Shown here in pieces: positions 17,611 to 26,940 of a stretch of DNA of 64,000 nucleotides (positions are counted from its first letter, which is position 1; each line of letters starts with the position of its first letter). A model generated the notes under the pieces. The model made no database searches and was not told where the DNA came from. It saw nothing but the letters and a program-made list of their open reading frames with translations. The DNA is from CAYJLC01 sp964370735 (GTDB taxonomy: Bacteria > Bacillota > Clostridia > Oscillospirales > Butyricicoccaceae), in the NCBI GenBank assembly GCA_964370735.1, contig CAYJLC010000001.1, forward strand, positions 1 to 64,000, written 5' to 3'. The position numbers were made by a program, and so were the translations under genes.

Positions 17611-19354
17611 CTAAAATCTCCTCATCACTTAAAATTGGTAAAGTAAGAAGCACTTCCGTACCTATTCCGTAAACACTTTCTATATCCACAGAAACATCGT
17701 TTTTATAGTACAATTTAAGTCTAATTGTTGAATTTAAAATTCCGATACTTTTTCCAGTGTTTAACATATCGATATTTGCGTTTTCAATATTTTTTCTGAT
17801 ATTATTAAGCTTTTCTTCATCAATCCCTAAGCCAGTATCGGTTATTTGAATTAAAAGTTCATTTGAAACTTTAGTTACAACAACAGAGATTATTCCACCT
17901 TCTGCCTTTTTTTCAATACCGTGTACACAAGCATTTTCAACAAATGTAACTATCGAAAATTTTGGAACTTTAATCTGCTCGCATTCCGGAATTATGTGCA
18001 AGTAAAAGTCAACTCTATCAGAAAAACGATATTTTTGGATATTAAGATATTCATTTACTGACTTCATTTCTTCTTTTATGCTAATCAAATCACTTTCCCA
18101 ATGAAGGCTTCTTCTCATAAAAGATGCAAGTTTTTCTATAATTTCTGATGTTTTTTGCTCACCACGAATTAGGCTATGCATTCTAATGCTTTCAAGCACA
18201 TTAAATAAAAAATGTGGATTTATCTGACTTTGAAGTGCATTAAGTTCGGCTTGTTTTTTTGAGATATCAAGCTCTTTTTTTTCAAAATTTTTGCGAATTA
18301 CAACTTCCATAAGCCATTTTATGCGTGAAATCATCGTGTTATATGTGCGAATAAGATTTCCAATTTCATCGCTTCCTTCATCAAGTGAAACTTCTTCATA
18401 CTTCTCGCTTTGCACGAGTTTCATCTGCGAGTCTAAAACACCAATTCTCTCTGTAAGTGATTTATTTATAAAATAAATTGCGACTGTTGGAATTATAAAG
18501 TTTAGCAAAATAATCAGAAGAATAAGCATGTTATACTGCTCTAAAATTGTAAAGATATCATTTTCATCAAATACGATTGATATAGTCCATTCGTTATTTA
18601 TAACACCAAAAGTTTCAGTAAACATATAGTTTTTATTTGCGTCAACAACTTGAAAATTATCGGAATTTGAACTTTTTTCGCTAGTAAGTATAACTTCATC
18701 ATTACTAATGATGTCGATACTTCCTAAAAAACTTTCGTTTTCCACATAAGTTTTAAGTAAATCATAATCAATGTCAATTTTTAACACAACATTGTTTTTA
18801 GATGAATAAAAATTATCAAGTCGTTTTATTAAACTTACTTTTTTTGTATAGCCTTGTTCATATAAATTATGAGTGTCATAATGCACTAAAAGCATCATTT
18901 TCTCACCATTATCTAAGAATTTATTATACCACTCTTTTTCAATTATCGAGCTTAATTTAAAATAATTTTTACCATTTGTAATCGTTTCGTTATCAACATA
19001 AATCTGTATATCTTCCACATATTGAGAGGTATAATAATATCCCATTAAATTTAGTGCATTAATTTTGTGAAACTCCTCATAATATTCGCTTGCATTCAGA
19101 TAATTTCTTTGCAAAAATTCGTCTAAATTTCTATCAGTTTCTAAATAATTTGAAATCGACACCGTGCTATCTATTACTGAATTTATATTATAAATTAGCC
19201 TTTCGGAAGTATTTTCTGCAATATTCATTTGCTCTTTTTGATAATTTGCAATAGCAATACCAATAAATGTAGCATTAGTTATAATTATCGGTAAAATTAT
19301 ACAAATTATATACACAAAAGTAAGTTTTTTCTTTATAGAATAATTATTAAGCAT
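17597..19354 (-). CDS. YesM-type sensor histidine kinase
   Basis: The protein has 585 residues. It has a membrane helix at about 12-36, an extracellular Cache-like sensor (40-270), a second helix (about 275-296) and HAMP (297-350). The His_kinase domain has H381 in LQSQINPHFLFNVLE, and the HATPase region has FVENACVHGIEKK, DTGLGIDEE and GIGTEVLLTLP. It would sense extracellular sugar, possibly through the binding protein, and phosphorylate the adjacent regulator. It has a clear promoter of its own in the gap after xylB. Confidence 0.92.
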   Translation of the reverse strand: MLNNYSIKKKLTFVYIICIILPIIITNATFIGIAIANYQKEQMNIAENTSERLIYNINSVIDSTVSISNYLETDRNLDEFLQRNYLNASEYYEEFHKINALNLMGYYYTSQYVEDIQIYVDNETITNGKNYFKLSSIIEKEWYNKFLDNGEKMMLLVHYDTHNLYEQGYTKKVSLIKRLDNFYSSKNNVVLKIDIDYDLLKTYVENESFLGSIDIISNDEVILTSEKSSNSDNFQVVDANKNYMFTETFGVINNEWTISIVFDENDIFTILEQYNMLILLIILLNFIIPTVAIYFINKSLTERIGVLDSQMKLVQSEKYEEVSLDEGSDEIGNLIRTYNTMISRIKWLMEVVIRKNFEKKELDISKKQAELNALQSQINPHFLFNVLESIRMHSLIRGEQKTSEIIEKLASFMRRSLHWESDLISIKEEMKSVNEYLNIQKYRFSDRVDFYLHIIPECEQIKVPKFSIVTFVENACVHGIEKKAEGGIISVVVTKVSNELLIQITDTGLGIDEEKLNNIRKNIENANIDMLNTGKSIGILNSTIRLKLYYKNDVSVDIESVYGIGTEVLLTLPILSDEEILDGQN

Positions 19355-19375
19355 ACAAAAACCTCCTAAAGTTTA

Positions 19376-19404
19376 ATTTTACCATAAATTCATATCATTT
19401 ACAA
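19376..19404 (-). promoter_or_regulatory. Sigma-A-type promoter of the YesMN pair
   Basis: Minus strand TTGTAA (19404-19399), 17 bases, TAAAAT (19381-19376). AGGAGG and the ATG at 19354 follow. The -35 lies just past the xylB stop codon. Confidence 0.65.
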
Positions 19405-19410
19405 CATTTA

Positions 19411-20928
19411 TTAAATTTCTGAAAGCTTTTTAAAACTATCTTTTAAGTTTGGGTACAATTTTTTATAAATATCGTAATACTTCGCGTATTCCGTCGTATT
19501 TTCGCTAATTGGTGCAAGTTTTTCTTTAGTTTTCACCATAATTTCCGTAGCTTTTTCGATATTTTCGTAAATTCCACACGCAACTGACGCCATAATTGCG
19601 ACACCAAGCGCTGGTCCTTCTTCGTTTTCGACCGTCAGCACATCAGCACCGTACATATCAGCCATCATTTGTCGCCAAATTTCCGACTTCGCACCACCAC
19701 CACACGCGTACATTTCGCAAGGGTTTACACCCATTTCATTAATAACGTCAAGGCACGCGCGTTGCGAGAACATAACACCTTCCATAACAGCTCTTGCTAA
19801 GTGTTTTTTCGTGTGAATTCCAGACAATCCGAAGAAAACTCCCCTTGATTTCTCATCTAAAATCGGAGAACGTTCGCCCATAAGATACGGTAAATAAATC
19901 AACTTTTCCGAACCTATCGGAACGTTTTTAACATAGTTATTGATGATTTCATAACTATCACAAGCTAGAGAATTTGCTACTTCAACTTCTGAATTACAGA
20001 AATTATCGCGAAACCATTTAAGCGACATTCCAGCCGAAAGTGTGCAACTCATCACTGTGTATTTGTTCGGAACTGCCGAGCAAAACGTATGAACTCGACC
20101 GTCTTTGTCGATTTGTGGCATATCAGAATGAGCGAAAATCACCCCAGAAGTGCCAATCGTCGTGAACGCTTTGCCAGTCGACACAACACCAGTGCCGATA
20201 GCAGCCGAAGCATTGTCGCCAGCACCGAAGCAAACGATAGTTCCAGTTGATAAACCAGTGACTTTCGATGCTTCTTCTGTAATTTTACCTGCAATATCGA
20301 CAGATTCTTTGCATTCCGGCATTAAATCAGCCGAAATTTCTAGTTTTTCTAGGATTTCAGCCGACCAACATCTATTTTTTACGTCATATAGGTTAGTGCC
20401 TGATGCGTCAGACGCGTCTTGACCAAATAAACCAGTTAATTTATATCGAATATAGTCTTTTGGTAGCAAAATTTTGTAGCATTTTGCGTAATTTTCTGGC
20501 TCATTTTTGCGAACCCAAAGGATTTTCCCTGCTGTAAAGCCTGTTAGTGCTGGATTTGCAGAAATTTCGATTAGTCGTTCTTTGCCAATTTTTTCTGTGA
20601 TTTCAGCACACTCGTCCGTCGTTCTTCCGTCGCACCAAATTATCGAATTTCTGATAACTTCGCCGTTATTGTCTACCATAACAAGTCCATGCATTTGCCC
20701 AGAAATTCCAAGTCCGGCGATGTTTTTCACGTCAATATCTTTTGTTACTTCACGAATTGTAGTAACTGCTGCGTTCCACCAATCAGCTGGATTTTGCTCT
20801 GCCCAACCATTTTTCGGTTGAATTAACTCATATTCCACAGTAGAACTTGCAATTTTCTTTCCTTTTTTATCAAAAAGTACTGTTTTTGTGCCAGATGTTC
20901 CTAAATCTATGCCGAGTAAATATTTCAT
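19411..20928 (-). CDS. xylB: Xylulokinase
   Basis: The protein has 505 residues, full length for the FGGY family. The N-terminal phosphate-binding loop is LLGIDLGTSGTKTVLFD. Conserved GLGISGQMHGLV, the catalytic region FGAGDNASAAIGTG and the C-terminal ACGGGAKSEIWRQMMADMYG are all present. It phosphorylates D-xylulose to xylulose 5-phosphate for the pentose phosphate pathway. It follows the isomerase gene by 91 bases, which contain a GC-rich palindrome. The substrate is assigned from sequence and xylan context; a related FGGY substrate is less likely. Confidence 0.88.
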   Translation of the reverse strand: MKYLLGIDLGTSGTKTVLFDKKGKKIASSTVEYELIQPKNGWAEQNPADWWNAAVTTIREVTKDIDVKNIAGLGISGQMHGLVMVDNNGEVIRNSIIWCDGRTTDECAEITEKIGKERLIEISANPALTGFTAGKILWVRKNEPENYAKCYKILLPKDYIRYKLTGLFGQDASDASGTNLYDVKNRCWSAEILEKLEISADLMPECKESVDIAGKITEEASKVTGLSTGTIVCFGAGDNASAAIGTGVVSTGKAFTTIGTSGVIFAHSDMPQIDKDGRVHTFCSAVPNKYTVMSCTLSAGMSLKWFRDNFCNSEVEVANSLACDSYEIINNYVKNVPIGSEKLIYLPYLMGERSPILDEKSRGVFFGLSGIHTKKHLARAVMEGVMFSQRACLDVINEMGVNPCEMYACGGGAKSEIWRQMMADMYGADVLTVENEEGPALGVAIMASVACGIYENIEKATEIMVKTKEKLAPISENTTEYAKYYDIYKKLYPNLKDSFKKLSEI

Positions 20929-20960
20929 TTTTTCCTCCTAAATATTTGTAAAATTAACAA

Positions 20961-21027
20961 AGGGAGGGCATGGAAACCCTCCCCTACATTAAATTTGATT
21001 TTGCGTCCACGTCAGGTGGCTACTTCA
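20961..21027. repeat. GC-rich REP-like palindromic element between isomerase and xylB
   Basis: GGGAGGG (20962-20968) pairs with CCCTCCC (20977-20983) around CATGGAAA. A second small palindrome (CCAC/GTGG near 21008-21021) follows. The GC-rich block stands out sharply from the AT-rich surroundings. It has the look of repetitive extragenic palindromes seen in many clostridial genomes; no second copy occurs in this window. Confidence 0.45.
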
Positions 21028-22507
21028 TAAACGGATTTTCCGACTTATAAAGCATACCTTTTGGTTGATTAAAGCCGATTTCGTCAAGTTCTACACCTAA
21101 ATATTTGAAAATTTCAAACAAAGTCTTGCCGAAATGTCCAAATGCAACTGCTCCGTGGTGTGGATAATTTCCTTCGATTAAAACATGACGATAGAAACGA
21201 CCCATTTCAGGGATTGCAAAAATACCAACAGCACCGAATGAACGAGTTGCCACTGGAAGCACTTCGCCCTCGGCTATGTACGCACGAAGTTTGTTGTCAG
21301 CAGTGCTTTGCAGACGATAAAACGTGATGTCACCAGGGATAATATCGCCTTCAAGCGTGCCTTGTGTCACTTCTTCTGGAAGCGCTCTTGCCATAATTAA
21401 TTGGTGTTTCATTGCACAAGTTGACAGTTTTTTCGACGAAGTATTTCCACAATGGAAGCCCATAAATACATCTTGAATTGTGTAGTCAAATTTACCTTCG
21501 ATATCCTCTTTGTACATATCTTTTGGCACAGAATTGTTGATATCAAGCAGAGTTACGTCGTCTAAACTCACGCAAGCGCCGATAAATTCGCTTAAAGCAC
21601 CATAAATATCAACTTCGCACGAAACAGGAATGCCCTTTGCAGTAAGTCTTGAGTTTACATAGCACGGAACAAAACCGAATTGAGTTTGGAATGCAGGCCA
21701 ACATTTTGAAGCGACAGCGACATATTCGCGATATCCTTTGTGTTTTTCAACCCAATCAAGCAAAGTTAACTCATATTGAGCAAGTTTTGGCAGAATTTCC
21801 GGTTTCATATTGCCTTCGCCAAGTTCTCTTTCCATATCAGCTACAACTTCTGGAATTCTAGGGTCGTTTGCGTGTTCGTTGAACGATGCGAATAAATCAA
21901 GTTCTGAATTTTCTTCGATTTCAACACCTAAGTTGAAAAGTTGCTTAATCGGAGCGTTACACGCCATAAAATTCAGTGGTCTAGGGCCAAAAGAGATAAT
22001 TTTCAGCTTAGAAATACCGACTAAAGTTCTTGCGATTGGCACAAATTCGTTAATCATAGTTGCACAATCTTCAGCATCACCAACAGGATATTCTGGAATA
22101 TACGCCTTAATATTGCGAAGTTTTAGGTTGTAGCTCGCGTTTAGCATACCACAATACGCATCACCTCTACCTTGGATTAGGCTGTCGCCACTTTCCTCGG
22201 CAGCTGCCACGAACATACATGGGCCATCAAAATGTTTTGCAAGCAAAGTTTCAGCGATTTCAGGGCCGAAATTCCCTAAATACACAACTAATGCGTCACA
22301 ATTATTCGCTTTTATGTCGTTTAGTGCCTCAACCATGTGGATTTCACTTTCTACGATACAAATTGGGCATTCGTATAAATCTACGTCGTTGTATTTAGTT
22401 TTATAAGCATCAATTACTGCTTTTCTGCGATTTACTGATAAACTTTCTGGGAAACAGTCACGAGATACAGCGACAACCCCTACTTTGATTTGTGGAATAT
22501 TTGACAT
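21020..22507 (-). CDS. L-fucose/L-arabinose isomerase-family sugar isomerase
   Basis: The protein has 495 residues. Features of the COG2407/FucI-like fold are an N-terminal Rossmann-like domain (DALVVYLGNFGPE; AEESGDSLIQGRGDAYCGM) and a C-terminal domain with likely metal ligands in SCEVDIYGALSEFIG, FMGFHCGN and GNYPHHGAVAFGHFGKTLFEI. Family members isomerise aldoses to ketoses using Mn2+. It is followed by xylulokinase, so it could make D-xylulose from D-xylose in place of a classical XylA, which is absent here. That is inference; fucose, arabinose or another pentose are alternatives. Confidence 0.7.
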   Translation of the reverse strand: MSNIPQIKVGVVAVSRDCFPESLSVNRRKAVIDAYKTKYNDVDLYECPICIVESEIHMVEALNDIKANNCDALVVYLGNFGPEIAETLLAKHFDGPCMFVAAAEESGDSLIQGRGDAYCGMLNASYNLKLRNIKAYIPEYPVGDAEDCATMINEFVPIARTLVGISKLKIISFGPRPLNFMACNAPIKQLFNLGVEIEENSELDLFASFNEHANDPRIPEVVADMERELGEGNMKPEILPKLAQYELTLLDWVEKHKGYREYVAVASKCWPAFQTQFGFVPCYVNSRLTAKGIPVSCEVDIYGALSEFIGACVSLDDVTLLDINNSVPKDMYKEDIEGKFDYTIQDVFMGFHCGNTSSKKLSTCAMKHQLIMARALPEEVTQGTLEGDIIPGDITFYRLQSTADNKLRAYIAEGEVLPVATRSFGAVGIFAIPEMGRFYRHVLIEGNYPHHGAVAFGHFGKTLFEIFKYLGVELDEIGFNQPKGMLYKSENPFMK

Positions 22508-22531
22508 AATTTTTTCTCCTTATTTTTTAAA

Positions 22532-23143
22532 TTAAATTTTAATATTTTCGCCGACAAGCCCTATAAAAGCACCGTCAATATTTGCATCTTTATGAGCGAT
22601 TAGCCATTTATTTTTGTGTGTCATAAGTTTATCCTCGGCGAAAACACCTGATAAATTTGGTGCATCTGTGTTTGTGCCTTTTGGAAGAACAACTGCAACT
22701 TTAAATTGCTTTCCGTCCACCGAACAAGGTGCGAAATGCAAAGTTGTAGCAAAAAGTTCGACCACCATACCGGCATCAGCTTTGAAAATTTCTATTTTCG
22801 ATGTATCATAAGTAAAATCGTCGGCAATATCCGTCTGCAATCCCACCATAAAAATCGCCTCTGTGCCTGTGATATTGATTTCAGAATCCCTGTGATATTC
22901 AACTGCGTTTAACGCATTGTTCACACCGTTGCAATAGCCGATTTGAATAGGCATACCACCGAAAACGCTATTTTGTATTAACTCAAATTCAGATGTGTTT
23001 TCAAGTGTCTTTTCAGATGCGACATAAACTACACCGTCTGAATTTTCTGTTTTCGCTAGATTTTCTAAAGTTTCAGGCAGTTTAATGTCTAAAACTCGAC
23101 CGTATTTTTTAAAACAAGGGTCTACTATTGATTTTATTTGCAT
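22532..23143 (-). CDS. DUF4867-family protein, partner of the sugar isomerase
   Basis: The protein has 203 residues, soluble, with no signal. Cupin-like beta sequence is present (IFKADAGMVVELFATTLHFAPC; FKVAVVLPKGTN). I place it in DUF4867, whose genes often sit beside fucose-isomerase-like genes. It is the first gene of the operon with a consensus promoter; the isomerase starts 24 bases after its stop. It may assist the isomerase, for example as an epimerase or mutarotase-like factor. No biochemical function is known to me. Confidence 0.6.
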   Translation of the reverse strand: MQIKSIVDPCFKKYGRVLDIKLPETLENLAKTENSDGVVYVASEKTLENTSEFELIQNSVFGGMPIQIGYCNGVNNALNAVEYHRDSEINITGTEAIFMVGLQTDIADDFTYDTSKIEIFKADAGMVVELFATTLHFAPCSVDGKQFKVAVVLPKGTNTDAPNLSGVFAEDKLMTHKNKWLIAHKDANIDGAFIGLVGENIKI

Positions 23144-23176
23144 AATTTCCTCCTACACTCTTTCTAGATTGGCTTT

Positions 23177-23205
23177 ATTATATATCTGTTCACACTCAAT
23201 GTCAA
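23177..23205 (-). promoter_or_regulatory. Consensus sigma-A promoter of the DUF4867-isomerase-xylB operon
   Basis: Minus strand TTGACA (23205-23200), 17 bases, TATAAT (23182-23177), a perfect match. The start codon lies 33 bases further. A 12-bp palindrome with a two-base centre, TGTAGACCTACA (23210-23221), sits just upstream of the -35, a possible operator. Confidence 0.8.
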
Positions 23206-23280
23206 TGCTTGTAGACCTACACCTATATTTTGCCTTATTTTTACTTTAATTTGTCTATTTTAAACTTTTAGAAATAAGCT

Positions 23281-23286
23281 TATAAT
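23281..23286 (+). promoter_or_regulatory. -10 box of the surface xylanase gene
   Basis: TATAAT (23281-23286) lies 28 bases before the ATG. The -35 region (TTTTAA, 17 bases up) is poor, so activation by a regulator is likely. AAAGGAG precedes the ATG. Confidence 0.5.
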
Positions 23287-23314
23287 TAAATTATCTTAAA
23301 AAAGGAGTATTATT

Positions 23315-26300
23315 ATGAAAAAAATCATTTTAAAAGCAATTATTACTTCGGCACTAATCTCGGCATTTACAGTAGGTGCAAATGCAAGCGACACAATTTT
23401 ATCAAGCTCAGATTTTGACACAAATTTTGGCAGTTGGTATGTAACAACAATGGGTGGTGCTTCAATTTCTCAAGCGACAGAAAACCCAAAAGCTGGCGAC
23501 AGCTCAATTCTTGTCACTGGAAGAACGGACACTTGGAACTCCTTGGCGCAAAATATCACCGATAAACTAGAAAATAATACAAAATACGAATTTTCAGTGT
23601 GGGTAAAATTATCTGACGATTATACTGATGAAGCTACTGTTAAAGTTGGACTTACGACAAAAGAAGTCGATGTTTTAGAAGAATATGACAAGTATTCGCT
23701 TACAAATAACACCGTAACAGCTAGCAAAGACGAGTGGAGAGAGATAAAAGGAACTTTTGAAACTGCGTGGTCTGGCACTCTGGAAAAAGTTGAATTTAAA
23801 GTTGCTGACGAAACAAGCCTTAATAGCTTTTATGTTGACGAAGTGTCTATAACAAAGCTTGAAAGCGTGGAAGCTCCTGAAATCGAAACGGATATTCCAT
23901 CGCTAAAAGATGTTTACGAAGATTATTTTTCATTCGGAGTGGCACTTCCAAGTAGTGCTATAACAAATGACACGACAATGGCGTTAGTTTCAAAACATTT
24001 CAACAGTGTTACACACGAAAACGACTTAAAACCAGAAGCGATTTTGGGTACTACTCCAAATATCGGTGAAGATGGTTTTCCTATTCTTGATTTCACAAAA
24101 TCTGATATTATAATGGACGGAATTTTAGCCTATAACAACACTAACCCTGAAAATGAAATTTTACTTCGTGGGCATGTTTTAGCGTGGCATTCGCAAACTC
24201 CTGACTGGTTTTTCCGTGTTGATTACGATGTTAATAACGATTATGTTACACCTGATGTTATGAACGCACGTTTAGAAGAATACATAAAAGATGTACTTGC
24301 TCATTATCACGGTGCTGACAGCGAATATGATGGTTTAATTTATGCTTGGGACGTTATAAATGAAGTTATAAATCCGAGCGACGGACTAGCAGGCGGACTT
24401 AGAAAAACTGCTCAGTTTGGCGACACTACAACTCCTACTGGTTACTATGAAGTGTATGGTGAAAGCAATGAATACATAAAAAATGCGTTTATTTATGCAA
24501 ATACTTATGCACCAGCTGATGTGAAACTTTACTATAACGATTATAACGAAACTGAAACAGTAAAAAGTCAGAATATCTATGATTTAATCGCAGAAATTCA
24601 AAATACAGATGGTGCAAGAATTGACGGAATGGGAATGCAAGCACATTATGCGTTAGACAATCCGACTGTTTCGCAAATTGAAACAGCGATTTTAAAATAC
24701 GCATCGCTAGGTATCGAAGTCCAAATTACCGAACTTGATATGAAAGTAAGCTCTGGTTCCGAGGGGACTTATGAAGAAGAACTTATAAAGCAAGCATATC
24801 ACTACAAAAATATATTTGAAATGTTTAAAAAAGTGTCTGATGATGGTGTAAATTTAACAAATGTAACTGTTTGGGGAGCGACTGATGCTCATTCTTGGTT
24901 GTCAATGCCAGAATATTCAGGTGGAAAACAACATTACCCACTTCTTTTTGATGGTGATTACAAAGCAAAACCAGCATACTACGGAATTGTTGACCCATCT
25001 CAGTTAACACCACTTATTCAAAATGCTTTTGCATATAAAACCGATGAAATAGATGCTATATCGCCTATAAATATTGGAAACAGCGAACTTTCAGCCGATG
25101 TTAAATTCACATTTGATGATGAAAATTTGTTAATAAATTTCGATGTTTTAAGCAGTTCAGATTATGAAATCACAGTTTACACTTCACCTGATACAAAATT
25201 TGCTGGAGAAAATGATTTAGTGATAATTCCGATTGACACAGCAAATTATAACGAAGAAATCAAACTTGATATTGTAATCGAGAATGAAAATGATAAAATT
25301 TGTTGGTCTGATACTAATTTTGAGCAGGAAACACACTCAAATTACTATGGAAAAGTAACGCTAAAACCATTTATCGAAATCGAAAAAGCTAAGGCTACGA
25401 TAGACTGGAGCGAGGTTTCTAGCATACCACTGACAGCGAAAACGAACGATAGTTCAAATAATGCGACTGCAAAACTTTTGTGGGACGAAGAATATTTATA
25501 TGCAGAAATTACTGTTATTGATGATTTGCTGAACAAAGATAGTGCAAATGCGTATGAACATGATTCAGTAGAGGTATTTTTAAACCAAAATAACGAATTT
25601 TCTGATAGTTATCAAGCTGACGATGCTCAATATCGAATAAATTTTGATAACGAACAAAGTTTTAATGGTTCAAATGCTGATAATATTGAAAGTAGTACAG
25701 TGATTACTGATAATGGTTATGTAGTTACTTTAAAAATTAAATTAACCGACATTAATGCGACTGAAAATACTGTTATTGGCTTAGATTTACAGGTTAATGA
25801 AGCAGATGATACTGGTGCAAGAGTTGGTGTTACAACTTGGTTTGACACAACTGGAATGGGCTGGTCTAATCCATCTGTATTTGGAAAAGCTTTGCTTGTT
25901 GATAATGAAGTTACAACTTCAAGACCTCGTACAGAAACTGATAATAGCGATGATGAATCTAATGAAAATAGTACAATAGAAGACGGAGAAATATCACTAT
26001 CTACAAATGATTTTCTAAAATTAACTGATATTACAAACCACTGGGCGTATGAAAGTATTAAATTTGTTTTTGAAAATGGTCTAATGATGGGGGTTTCTGA
26101 CACAGAATTCGACAGTGAAAGTTATACAAATAGAGCAATGATTTGGACTATTTTAGCACGAATTAACGATGTTGATACTGAAAATGGCGAAAATTGGTAT
26201 GATAAAGCAATGACTTGGGCAGTGGAAAATGGAATTTCTGATGGAACTAACCCAATGGGTGAAATCACTCGCGAGCAACTTGTTACAATGCTTTGGAGAA

Positions 26301-26497
26301 ATGCTGGCGAGCCAGTTTCAAGCCAAGACTTATCGGTTTACGAGGACTTAAACGATGTTTCAGATTATGCAAAAAATGCATTTGCGTGGGCAGTGGAAAA
26401 CGGATATGTTTTAGGCAAAACCGAAACTACTTTAGCACCAAAAGATAATGCAACAAGAGCAGAAGTGGCTGTTATCTTAGAAAGATTAATGAAATAG
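23315..26497 (+). CDS. Cell-surface GH10 endo-xylanase with CBMs and SLH anchor
   Basis: The protein has 1060 residues. The signal peptide is 1-24 (ending ANA). A CBM4/9/22-like beta-sandwich spans 27-182 (SSDFDTNFGSWYV ... FYVDEVSIT). The GH10 domain is about 195-575 with acid/base E350 (WDVINEV) and nucleophile E473 (QITELDMKV). A CBM9-like module spans about 690-860 (ATAKLLWDEEYLYAEITVID). SLH repeats occupy 895-1060 (TNHWAYESIKFVFENGLMMG; EITREQLVTMLWRN; TRAEVAVILERLMK). It would sit on the cell wall and cut xylan for the transporter encoded on the opposite strand. Its SLH-coding DNA is nearly the same as that of the galactan enzyme at 36439. Confidence 0.95.
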   Translation: MKKIILKAIITSALISAFTVGANASDTILSSSDFDTNFGSWYVTTMGGASISQATENPKAGDSSILVTGRTDTWNSLAQNITDKLENNTKYEFSVWVKLSDDYTDEATVKVGLTTKEVDVLEEYDKYSLTNNTVTASKDEWREIKGTFETAWSGTLEKVEFKVADETSLNSFYVDEVSITKLESVEAPEIETDIPSLKDVYEDYFSFGVALPSSAITNDTTMALVSKHFNSVTHENDLKPEAILGTTPNIGEDGFPILDFTKSDIIMDGILAYNNTNPENEILLRGHVLAWHSQTPDWFFRVDYDVNNDYVTPDVMNARLEEYIKDVLAHYHGADSEYDGLIYAWDVINEVINPSDGLAGGLRKTAQFGDTTTPTGYYEVYGESNEYIKNAFIYANTYAPADVKLYYNDYNETETVKSQNIYDLIAEIQNTDGARIDGMGMQAHYALDNPTVSQIETAILKYASLGIEVQITELDMKVSSGSEGTYEEELIKQAYHYKNIFEMFKKVSDDGVNLTNVTVWGATDAHSWLSMPEYSGGKQHYPLLFDGDYKAKPAYYGIVDPSQLTPLIQNAFAYKTDEIDAISPINIGNSELSADVKFTFDDENLLINFDVLSSSDYEITVYTSPDTKFAGENDLVIIPIDTANYNEEIKLDIVIENENDKICWSDTNFEQETHSNYYGKVTLKPFIEIEKAKATIDWSEVSSIPLTAKTNDSSNNATAKLLWDEEYLYAEITVIDDLLNKDSANAYEHDSVEVFLNQNNEFSDSYQADDAQYRINFDNEQSFNGSNADNIESSTVITDNGYVVTLKIKLTDINATENTVIGLDLQVNEADDTGARVGVTTWFDTTGMGWSNPSVFGKALLVDNEVTTSRPRTETDNSDDESNENSTIEDGEISLSTNDFLKLTDITNHWAYESIKFVFENGLMMGVSDTEFDSESYTNRAMIWTILARINDVDTENGENWYDKAMTWAVENGISDGTNPMGEITREQLVTMLWRNAGEPVSSQDLSVYEDLNDVSDYAKNAFAWAVENGYVLGKTETTLAPKDNATRAEVAVILERLMK

Positions 26498-26507
26498 GTG
26501 CATAAAA

Positions 26508-26903
26508 ATGAAAGAAACAACTAATTTCAAACAAATTGCTGACGAAATGCGTAGATTAGCAATCGAAGGCATTTACAGCGCAAAAAGTGGTCACCCAGTG
26601 GGTTCGCTTTCGATTTGAGACATTTTATCGGTGCTTTACTTCAAACAAATGAACGTAGACCCAGCTGACCCAAAAAATCCTGACAGAGATAGATTTGTTC
26701 TGTCAAAAGGCCACACAGCGCCTGCTTTATACGGAGCGCTAGCACTTAAAGGATTTTTCCCAAAAGAAGATATGAAAACGCTTCGTAACATCAATAGCTA
26801 CCTACAAGGTCACCCTTGCATGAACAAAATCCCTGGTGTTGAAAAGAAAATACTGATATTTATATCACATAATTTTAACCCTACTCATAAAATAATTGAG
26901 TAG
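26508..26903 (+). pseudogene. tkt: Transketolase N-terminal fragment, broken
   Basis: From the ATG at 26508 the frame gives the start of a transketolase N-terminal subunit (RRLAIEGIYSAKSGHP.GS). It meets TGA at 26616-26618, where relatives have Ala-Asp-Ile-Leu, then continues as ILSVLYFKQMNVDPADP and RDRFVLSKGHTAPALYG. The likeness stops after IPGVE at about 26842, near one third of a normal subunit. The conserved PGGS is also changed to PVGS. It is thus a truncated, decaying copy placed behind the xylanase gene. An intact transketolase must exist elsewhere for pentose use. Confidence 0.85.
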
Positions 26904-26910
26904 GGTTAAA
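26874..26910. terminator. Bidirectional terminator
   Basis: TTTAACCCTACTCA (26874-26887) pairs perfectly with TGAGTAGGGTTAAA (26897-26910). It separates the plus-strand xylanase/transketolase remnant from the minus-strand protease genes. Confidence 0.8.
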
Positions 26911-26940
26911 GTTATTGTATAACATTATTTTATATAAGAT

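Noticed and set aside
16440..26618. Possible stop-codon recoding, from TAG in the binding-protein gene and TGA in transketolase
   Set aside because: TAG, TGA and TAA all serve as normal final stops in neighbouring genes (for example TAG at the isomerase end, TGA at the gntR end). The two interrupted genes differ in stop codon, and the transketolase is also truncated. No recoding structure was seen.
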